Source: Nitrospina sp. (lineage in GTDB: Bacteria > Nitrospinota > Nitrospinia > Nitrospinales > Nitrospinaceae). Taken from it: DNA of 20,380 bases. The notes under the pieces were generated by a model. The model was not told the origin of the DNA. It searched no databases and saw only the letters and a list, made by a program, of their open reading frames with translations. Below are positions 15,132 to 20,380 of the stretch, one piece after another. Made by a program: the position numbers and the translations under genes. How positions within the stretch are numbered: position 1 is the stretch's first letter; every line of letters begins with the position of its first letter. Where the stretch lies: assembly GCA_004357435.1 (NCBI GenBank), contig SMVS01000007.1:1-20380 (forward strand). The letters are read 5' to 3'.

Positions 15132-15974
15132 ATGGAAATCATTAAAACACTGGAAGGCATGAAAATCGCCCAACGGCGTCGCGCCGGACAGCGCGTCGGG
15201 TTGGTGCCCACCATGGGTTATTTGCATGATGGCCATTTGAGTCTGGTCGAGAAATCGCTCAGCACCTGCGATATCACCGTGGTCAGCATTTTTGTCAATC
15301 CCAAACAATTCCGGCCGAATGAGGATTTGGACACTTACCCTGTTGATCTAAAAAGAGATATAAAATTGCTGGAAGACTTGGGAGTGGCTATTCTGTTCCT
15401 CCCAAAAAATGCGGACATGTACCCAGAGGGATACCAAACATACGTTCAGGTGGAAAAAATCACGGAACGGTTATGCGGCAAGAGCCGGCCGGGGTTTTTT
15501 CGCGGCGTGGCCACGGTGGTGTTGAAACTGTTCAATACGGTGCAACCGGATGTCGCGTTTTTCGGAGAAAAGGACCGCCAGCAGTTGGCGGTCATCCAAA
15601 AGATGGTGCAAGATCTCAATCTCGATATACAAATTGAGGGGTTGCCGATTGTGCGAGATCCCGATGGCCTGGCCAGCAGTTCCCGCAACCTTTACCTGAG
15701 TCCCCAGGCCCGTCAATCGGCGTTGTGCCTGCAGGAGGCATTGCAACTGGCGCAACGGCGAGTGGCGGCAGGCGAAACTTCGGCCCATAAAATCCGCTCA
15801 GCAATGCAGGACGTTATTGAAGCACACCCGGACACTCGAGTGGACTACATCTCGGTGTGCGATCCTTTACAGTTTAACGAGTTGGAAGTTATTCAAGGGA
15901 AAACCTTGATCGCCCTCGCTGTACACGTTGGGCAAACAAGGTTAATCGACAATTGTTTAATCGAGAGAATTTAA
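15132..15974 (+). CDS. panC: Pantothenate synthetase
   Basis: ATP-dependent condensation of pantoate with beta-alanine through a pantoyl-adenylate intermediate. The 280-residue protein has the class I nucleotidyltransferase signature PTMGYLHDGHLSLVE with the HxGH-type His32/His35, the FVNPKQFRPNEDLDTYP substrate loop, CGKSRPGFFRGVATVV, FFGEKDRQQL and the SSRNLYLS motif that serves the KMSKS role. Length matches the family. It sits between panB (24-base gap) and panD (2-base gap), which makes its beta-alanine, so substrate supply and use are co-transcribed. The ATG follows a weak AGTGA-like ribosome site, in keeping with translation from an upstream gene. Confidence 0.97.
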   Translation: MEIIKTLEGMKIAQRRRAGQRVGLVPTMGYLHDGHLSLVEKSLSTCDITVVSIFVNPKQFRPNEDLDTYPVDLKRDIKLLEDLGVAILFLPKNADMYPEGYQTYVQVEKITERLCGKSRPGFFRGVATVVLKLFNTVQPDVAFFGEKDRQQLAVIQKMVQDLNLDIQIEGLPIVRDPDGLASSSRNLYLSPQARQSALCLQEALQLAQRRVAAGETSAHKIRSAMQDVIEAHPDTRVDYISVCDPLQFNELEVIQGKTLIALAVHVGQTRLIDNCLIERI

Positions 15975-15976
15975 TT

Positions 15977-16366
15977 ATGCTGAGAACTATGTTGAGTTGT
16001 AAATTGCACCGGGCGCGCGTCACGGATCGGGATATTGATTACCAAGGAAGCATTGAAATTGATCAGGATTTGATGGACGAGGTCGGCCTTTTACCCCATG
16101 AGCAGGTGCACATTTATGATATAAATAACGGCAACCGGTTCATCACTTACGCCATCCCGGGGCCTAAGGGCGGTGGGAGTATTTCCATCAACGGGGCGGC
16201 GGCACGCCTGGTGGAGAGAAATGATCGTATCATTATTGCCGCTTATGGTACTATGGAAGTTGATAAAGATGACCAGTACCAGCCACGAGTCCTCCTGCTC
16301 GACGAAAACAATCGCATCGTTGAGAGGCAAGGTTCTCTCGGCTTGACCACAAAGATTGCATCATGA
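15977..16366 (+). CDS. panD: Aspartate 1-decarboxylase proenzyme (pyruvoyl type)
   Basis: Decarboxylates L-aspartate to beta-alanine for pantothenate synthesis. The 129-residue proenzyme is expected to cleave itself between Gly24 and Ser25 (DYQGSIEID), the same positions as in E. coli, turning Ser25 into the pyruvoyl cofactor. Lys9 and the Arg/Tyr of NGNRFITYAI, which hold the substrate, are present, as is INGAAARLV. The ATG at 15977 lies 2 bases after the panC stop; an earlier in-frame ATG (15953) lies inside panC and adds eight non-family residues. Its stop codon overlaps the ATG of the next gene (ATGA at 16363-16366). No separate PanM/PanZ maturation factor is visible nearby. Confidence 0.97.
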   Translation: MLRTMLSCKLHRARVTDRDIDYQGSIEIDQDLMDEVGLLPHEQVHIYDINNGNRFITYAIPGPKGGGSISINGAAARLVERNDRIIIAAYGTMEVDKDDQYQPRVLLLDENNRIVERQGSLGLTTKIAS

Positions 16367-17127
16367 CTGAATTTTTTTGGACCCTATCTTTTATATTCAC
16401 CGCTTGGATGTGCATTGATGCCATCAACCGCCGGGAGCATTTTGTCTGGATCATTGTGATGATTGTGCTGATGCCGGTCGGTGCTTTGGCCTATTTCTTC
16501 ACCATCAAAAATAAGGCTGGCGGCGGAGTCCTGATGGCCCCTAACCTCCGACTCTTTAAATCGACTCCTCAAAAAGAAATAGACACCGAGGAAACTCTTC
16601 AGCTGAAGGAATTGATCAACAAATTTCACAAGGCCTATCATTACGAAAAGCTAGGAGAGAGCTACTTTGAACAAAAAAAATATGCGCTGGCCATTCCACA
16701 GTTTGAGGCGGCAATCAAAAAAGATCCTGAGCTCACGGAAGCCCGTTACAGCTGGGCAAAATCATTACACGCTCTGGGCCGCCACGCCGACTCTGCCGAA
16801 GTTCTGGTAGAATTGATCAAGATTGATAAAAAATACGACTACGGCAACGCCATTTTCGGCTTGGCAGAGTGTTACCGGCTCTCCGGGCAGGAAGACAAAG
16901 CTCTGGAAGCCTATGAGACCGTGATCAACTCGTACCACTTCTTCAAAGCCTATTATCATTACGCCCGCTTGCTCGACCAGAAGGGTAAAAAGCAGGAAGC
17001 TATCAGTTGCATGAAAAGCATCATCGGTTCATCCAAAGACCTCCCCGGTTACAAGCTTGAAAAAGAACGGCATTGGATTGATGAAGCCTACAAATATTTA
17101 CGGAAGAACGGAATCGAATTGGCTTGA
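16363..17127 (+). CDS. Membrane-anchored TPR protein with a PLDc_N-like N terminus, coupled to panD
   Basis: A 254-residue protein I cannot name. Two membrane helices (about 4-21 and 26-46, separated by Asn-Arg-Arg-Glu) resemble the two-helix PLDc_N domain (phospholipase D nuclease N-terminal type), including the WIIVMIVLMPVGALAYFF stretch. A basic linker follows. About four TPR motifs run from residue 89 to 225, for example YHYEKLGESYFEQKKYALAI and AIFGLAECYRLSGQEDKAL. The TPR part is probably cytosolic and a protein-binding scaffold. Its ATG overlaps the panD TGA by 4 bases, which implies translational coupling, yet no role in pantothenate synthesis is known for such proteins. Its expression may simply be borrowed from the pan operon. 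Confidence 0.85.
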   Translation: MTEFFWTLSFIFTAWMCIDAINRREHFVWIIVMIVLMPVGALAYFFTIKNKAGGGVLMAPNLRLFKSTPQKEIDTEETLQLKELINKFHKAYHYEKLGESYFEQKKYALAIPQFEAAIKKDPELTEARYSWAKSLHALGRHADSAEVLVELIKIDKKYDYGNAIFGLAECYRLSGQEDKALEAYETVINSYHFFKAYYHYARLLDQKGKKQEAISCMKSIIGSSKDLPGYKLEKERHWIDEAYKYLRKNGIELA

Positions 17128-17186
17128 CCCTCTATTTGTAACCAAACTCCTCATTGTATTCCGGCCCATGGAACGACGCTCCCATT

Positions 17187-17196
17187 TAGGCGCCTA
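17187..17196. promoter_or_regulatory. 10-base perfect palindrome upstream of the XRE gene
   Basis: TAGGCGCCTA is a perfect palindrome flanked by T/A-rich bases, 140 bases before the XRE-type regulator gene. An AT-rich stretch with almost no G or C (17221-17257) follows. XRE regulators often bind short palindromes upstream of themselves, so this is a candidate operator, but there is no second copy to support it. Confidence 0.25.
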
Positions 17197-17336
17197 TTTT
17201 GAGCCTTTTGTTTAAGCCCCAAATTAAAAATTTTTTAAAATTCTTAATATTTTTCTGGAAAACAGGTTGGCATTTATGTTCTTCTGGAATCAGTGACATT
17301 ATTAGAGCGGGGGAAGCATTGAAAGGGAAAAAGATA

Positions 17337-17882
17337 ATGACTGTGTTGGCGGAAAACTTAAAAACCATTAGAAAGAGTCTGCATTGCACGCAGATGGCCA
17401 TCTCCGAGGTTCTGGGCATTGGGTTTCGCACTTATGTCCGTTATGAAGCCGGCGAGCGGGACGCCCCGGTGTCGGTCCTCATCAAAATGGCCAAATTGGG
17501 GAATATTCCCCTCGACCGGTTTTTGATCCATAAAATCACGCCAATGGATATGGGCGAAGGAACCCCACCCGCCACACCCGGCAAGGTGGAAGTGGTGTCG
17601 GGTTCACTTATGGAAGGGCGGCTTTCTTTAAAAGGAATCAGTCAGGATTTTTACATCACCACCAACGCCAACGAAAAAAAATTACTGACGCATTTTAGAA
17701 AACTGAGTCCAGCCACTCGGGAAAAATGCATTCAGGAAATAGAAAAGAAATTAAAAAAAATGAAAACCCAAGGCTTGGTTTCTGGCACAAAAAAGGTGCC
17801 GAAAAAAGTGATCAAAGCGCAAAACACTATTCAGCTGAAAAAGATGGCCAAGACCATCAAGAAAATCACCTTGAAAGGATAA
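17337..17882 (+). CDS. XRE-family transcriptional regulator with a lysine-rich C-terminal tail
   Basis: A 181-residue DNA-binding protein. The Cro/C1-type helix-turn-helix covers residues 4-65: LAENLKTIRKSLHCTQMAIS is followed by the recognition helix region FRTYVRYEAGERDAP and MAKLGNIPLDRFL. A central stretch (about 82-110) is not recognised. Residues 113-136 (LLTHFRKLSPATREKCI) match the short helix found at the end of many XRE proteins. From 137 to 181 there are 16 Lys, no Arg and no acidic residue, unlike a normal XRE protein and reminiscent of basic tails on nucleoid proteins. The ATG at 17337 has AAAGGG 9 bases upstream. A TTG at 17199 would add 46 residues encoded by AT-rich leader and is rejected. 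Stands alone and converges on mutL. Confidence 0.85.
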   Translation: MTVLAENLKTIRKSLHCTQMAISEVLGIGFRTYVRYEAGERDAPVSVLIKMAKLGNIPLDRFLIHKITPMDMGEGTPPATPGKVEVVSGSLMEGRLSLKGISQDFYITTNANEKKLLTHFRKLSPATREKCIQEIEKKLKKMKTQGLVSGTKKVPKKVIKAQNTIQLKKMAKTIKKITLKG

Positions 17883-17887
17883 TCCCC

Positions 17888-17913
17888 CCGGCGAAGCGCC
17901 GCCAGGCAACTGG
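17888..17913. repeat. Tandem hairpins after the XRE gene; inverted copy of the 1166-1180 hairpin
   Basis: CGGCG-AAG-CGCCG (17889-17901) is followed at once by CCAG-GCAA-CTGG (17902-17913), a stem capped by a GNRA-type loop. Fourteen bases at 17888-17901 equal the reverse complement of 1167-1180. It lies 6 bases after the XRE stop, so it may act as a 3'-end hairpin. There is no U-tract. Confidence 0.5.
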
Positions 17914-17975
17914 TCAGGCTTAGTTCCGCGCTCAATAGCTTACAGGCATAACTCGAAGAGCATAGCAATTTGCTT

Positions 17976-17989
17976 CCCCTGCTAAGGGG
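17976..17989. terminator. Hairpin between the convergent XRE and mutL genes
   Basis: CCCCT-GCTA-AGGGG, a 5-bp stem with a 4-base loop, ends directly before the mutL stop codon (17992-17990). The stem is symmetrical, so it could act in both directions, but neither side has a T-run. A weak terminator or a 3'-end protecting hairpin is plausible. Confidence 0.4.
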
Positions 17990-19843
17990 TCACTTCCTCT
18001 TGAATTTCCGCAATATATCATTGAGATCAAAAAACAGGGCGATGGGCCGCCCGTGGGGACAGGTGTAGGGCATCTCCGTCTGCTCCAGATCGTAAAGGAG
18101 TTTTTTGATCTGGTCCAATTCCATGGGATGGTTGACCATAATAGCGTTGCGGCAGGACATCATGATGACCACATCATCCAGTTTATCCTGAAGCGCATTG
18201 TGAGAGTCATCGCGGGACAGCGTTTCCGCAATGTTCCGCAATATTTCCTCGTGCTGGTGATTTTTCAAAATGGCGGGCACGCTTCGTAATAGAAATCCGT
18301 GATTGCCAAAAGGCTCCAGCTCCAAACCCAAAACTTTAAGAGCCTCCAGGCTCTGACTCAGCGCCTCGGCTTCCGCCGGTGCAAACTCCACAGCCAAAGG
18401 AAACATCAGGGATTGAACTTCAACATTTTTGTTCTGAGCCGCCTGCCGAAACCGTTCGTACAAGACTCGCTCATGGGCCACATGCTGATCCACCACCAAC
18501 AACCCGCGCGGCCCCTCCATCAGAATGAAAGAATTCTCCAACTGTCCCACGGGATTGAACTCCGAATAAATGAGTTCCGACACGGCCTGCGGTTTTTGAT
18601 CAAAAATAGCAACCTGCGGCGGCAACCCGGTCTCCTGTCCGCCAAAGGATTCCCTGCCGGACGACTTCCCATAAAAAGTTTCCAAACCCTCGGCATGACG
18701 GTCGCCATGAACCTGCTGGCCGACCCCCCTGGCGGGCCGCGAGTGGGAGGCATGATCCATTGATGGATGCGAAGGCGCCCCGCCGCCGGCAGGGAGAGCG
18801 TCATCGCGAAAGTTTTCCGGGGATGTGTTTTTCTGTGCCAAAAAGGGCGACGACTTTTCGTTTTGGCGCAACGCATCCTGAACCGCCCGGCTCACAAACT
18901 GAAACACTTCCTGTTGAAACGCAAAACGGACTTCCGCTTTGGCCGGGTGAACATTGACGTCCAGCAAGTCCGGCGCCATGGAGATAAACAGGAAAAGCAC
19001 CGGGTGCTGTCCTCTGGGCAAAAGATGACTGTAACCCTGCTGGGTCGAACTCAGCAATACCTTGTCGCGCACATAGCGGTCATTGACAAAACAATATTGG
19101 GTGTTGCGGTTGGAACGCGTGTATATGGGGCTGGAAATATAACCTTCCAGGCGGTAGGCTCCGTCTTGTTTTTCCACCCGCACCAACTCCCTGGTGATGT
19201 CCGGCCCAAACAGTTCCGCAATCCGGTACAGGACTTGGTCGGTAGGCAGAGTTTGAATGACCGTGCGCTTATTGTGCGTCAGGCTGAACTGGATATGGGG
19301 ATGCACCAGCGCCTGTTGTTGTACCACGCGGGTGATGTGGGTGGCCTCCGTGCCGTCCCCCTTCAAAAATTTTTTACGCGCCGGGGTGTTGTAAAACAAC
19401 TGGCTGACTTCCACCGTCGTGCCCTGGTGAAATGCGATCTCCCGCAATGACGGACGACCTCCGCCCGCGATCGTCACTTCCGTACCCACCGCCCCGGCAT
19501 GGGAAGACGTGGACAACCGCACCTGGGCAATGGAGGCGATACTCGGCAGAGCTTCTCCCCGAAACCCCAGAGTTTGAATCGCCGTCAGATCCTCCAGTTT
19601 CGAGATTTTGCTGGTGGCATGCCGTTCAAACGCCAAGGCCGCGTCTTCCGGGCTCATCCCCTGCCCATTGTCGGCCATTTTGATCAACTTTTTGCCGCCC
19701 ATCTCAACCTCAATAGAGATTTTGGTCGCGCCGGCGTCAATCGCATTTTCCAACAACTCCTTGACCACGGAGGCCGGCCGCTCCACCACTTCGCCGGCGG
19801 CGATCTGGTTGGCCAGGTCTGCGGGAAGAATGCGGATGCTCAT
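17990..19843 (-). CDS. mutL: DNA mismatch repair protein MutL (endonuclease type)
   Basis: Couples mismatch recognition by MutS to strand incision and removal. The 617-residue protein has the N-terminal GHKL ATPase with catalytic Glu29 (KELLENAIDAGA), Asp58 (MADNGQGMS), FERHATSKI and TLGFRGEAL, then a variable linker (about 335-425). The C-terminal domain has the nicking-site motif Asp452-Gln-His-Val-Ala-His-Glu-x4-Glu, a SCRNAI segment and Cys595-Pro-His-Gly-Arg-Pro600. These are the hallmarks of MutL with intrinsic endonuclease, as in bacteria without MutH. The usual Ala in DQHA is Val here. The ATG at 19843 fits the family start (MSIRILPADLANQIAAGE); an ATG at 19855 would add four residues. 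Converges on the XRE gene. No mutS is in view. Confidence 0.97.
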   Translation of the reverse strand: MSIRILPADLANQIAAGEVVERPASVVKELLENAIDAGATKISIEVEMGGKKLIKMADNGQGMSPEDAALAFERHATSKISKLEDLTAIQTLGFRGEALPSIASIAQVRLSTSSHAGAVGTEVTIAGGGRPSLREIAFHQGTTVEVSQLFYNTPARKKFLKGDGTEATHITRVVQQQALVHPHIQFSLTHNKRTVIQTLPTDQVLYRIAELFGPDITRELVRVEKQDGAYRLEGYISSPIYTRSNRNTQYCFVNDRYVRDKVLLSSTQQGYSHLLPRGQHPVLFLFISMAPDLLDVNVHPAKAEVRFAFQQEVFQFVSRAVQDALRQNEKSSPFLAQKNTSPENFRDDALPAGGGAPSHPSMDHASHSRPARGVGQQVHGDRHAEGLETFYGKSSGRESFGGQETGLPPQVAIFDQKPQAVSELIYSEFNPVGQLENSFILMEGPRGLLVVDQHVAHERVLYERFRQAAQNKNVEVQSLMFPLAVEFAPAEAEALSQSLEALKVLGLELEPFGNHGFLLRSVPAILKNHQHEEILRNIAETLSRDDSHNALQDKLDDVVIMMSCRNAIMVNHPMELDQIKKLLYDLEQTEMPYTCPHGRPIALFFDLNDILRKFKRK

Positions 19844-19922
19844 GGCGTCTCTCATGGATAAGGATTTCTGAAATGGAGATAAACTTGAAGTGGATCGATC
19901 AATTCCGATTGAACGGGCAAAA

Positions 19923-19939
19923 CGATTCTAAATGAATCG
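19923..19939. promoter_or_regulatory. Inverted repeat in the mutL/TPR divergent spacer
   Basis: CGATTC-TAAAT-GAATCG is a perfect 6-bp inverted repeat with a 5-base centre, midway in the 190-base spacer between mutL and the rightward TPR gene. It could be an operator for either. I find no strong promoter pair in the same spacer. A separate 8-base palindrome, GATCGATC, lies at 19893-19900. Confidence 0.3.
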
Positions 19940-20033
19940 CCGTTAATTTCAAGATGATATAAGGGTGAGTTGCTCTGAATCCCGCTGGCAAATGAAAGAT
20001 GAAAGTGACGCGATAAATAAGTATTCTAGTAGC

Positions 20034-20380
20034 ATGATAAAGATTCCGCATCAATGGCTTAAAATTTTACCTCTGCTAGCTTTGGTGTTTCTTATAATTT
20101 CCCTGGCAGGAGACCGGAGGGCTGCCCGCGCGCCCTCCCCTGAATCGACACGCACCAATTCCCATTCGGGTCACAATCATAAAGCCGACGCCGTATCGAC
20201 CCCGGCTGAAGGTTCTAAGGGAATGGACCACAGTGCCGAAGGCTCCCAGGGAATGGAACCCGACCCGGTGAAACAAAGGCGCATGGGCATTCACCATTTT
20301 AACGAAGGCAACCGATTTTTGGGGCAGGGGCAATACGATCAGGCGATCCACAATTATGAAATGGCCTTGAATCACGACCC
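20034..20380 (+). CDS. Exported or membrane-anchored His-rich TPR protein (5' part, runs off the window)
   Basis: The frame opens with ATG at 20034 and stays open to the window end (115 codons seen). A hydrophobic N terminus (about residues 9-25: LKILPLLALVFLIISLA) after one Lys and one His marks a signal peptide or anchor. Residues 43-67 are low in complexity and His-rich (HSGHNHK, MDHS) and contain a 10-residue duplication, Ala-Glu-Gly-Ser-Lys-Gly-Met and Ala-Glu-Gly-Ser-Gln-Gly-Met (58-64, 68-74). A TPR unit begins at about 87 (HHFNEGNRFLGQGQYDQAIHNYEMAL). The rest of the protein is outside the window. The ribosome site is weak. The His cluster may bind metal; that is inference. It diverges from mutL. 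Confidence 0.75.
   Translation, partial: MIKIPHQWLKILPLLALVFLIISLAGDRRAARAPSPESTRTNSHSGHNHKADAVSTPAEGSKGMDHSAEGSQGMEPDPVKQRRMGIHHFNEGNRFLGQGQYDQAIHNYEMALNHD

Noticed and set aside
17267..17295. TTGGCA as a -35 box for the XRE gene
   Set aside because: No acceptable -10 box is found at 15-19 bases. The AT-rich stretch upstream offers only weak alternatives.
17199..17336. TTG-started N-terminal extension of the XRE protein
   Set aside because: It is encoded by AT-rich leader and lacks a ribosome site; the helix-turn-helix domain starts normally at the ATG at 17337.
1..20380. CRISPR array, tRNA, rRNA, insertion sequence or prophage
   Set aside because: No regularly spaced repeats, no cloverleaf or rRNA-like stretch, and no transposase, integrase or phage structural gene were seen on either strand.

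Overview
This window looks like chromosomal DNA from a GC-moderate, Gram-negative bacterium. Several proteins carry export signals (a lipoprotein ApbE, an exported cyclase-fold hydrolase, an exported sulfatase-modifying-factor protein and a His-rich TPR protein), promoters are of the sigma70 type, and MutL has the endonuclease-type C terminus (DQH...E...E and CPHGRP). The gene mix gives an impression of a Nitrospinota or deltaproteobacterium-like lineage, but nothing in the sequence proves this. There is no rRNA, tRNA, CRISPR array, transposase, integrase or phage gene. Most of the window is housekeeping metabolism.

Layout. Positions 1-13 hold the probable first codons of a leftward gene. rpe (pentose phosphate pathway) follows on the minus strand, bracketed by two copies of a 22-bp repeat containing a hairpin. 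Divergent from it is a lipoprotein apbE (flavinylation), which converges tail to tail on a two-HMA copper P1B-ATPase. The ATPase is divergent from an exported cyclase-family hydrolase. Next come a small zinc-ribbon membrane protein and a divergent exported FGE/SUMF1-fold protein without the catalytic cysteine pair; a 9-bp inverted repeat brackets a strong promoter between them. coaBC (leftward, coenzyme A) and a galT-like gene (rightward) diverge from a shared region with two good promoters. The galT-like gene and glgA are separated by one base and followed by a soluble GAF-GAF histidine kinase and a single-domain response regulator.

From 13.4 to 17.1 kb lie a deoxynucleoside kinase and then panB-panC-panD, which covers pantoate, pantothenate and beta-alanine synthesis. 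panD overlaps a membrane-anchored TPR gene by 4 bp. With coaBC in the same window, much of the coenzyme A branch is present. The panB leader holds a bulged hairpin, a U-tract terminator and a possible competing pairing, so it could be an attenuator. The right end has an XRE-type regulator with an unusual all-lysine tail, a convergent mutL, and the start of an exported His-rich TPR protein that runs off the end.

No clearly new multi-gene system is visible. The points most worth a second look are the panB leader, the galT-like/glgA couple (possibly ADP-glucose rather than galactose metabolism), the promoter-bracketing inverted repeat at 6128-6170, the degenerate SUMF1 protein, the XRE protein with the basic tail, and the TPR gene coupled to panD.
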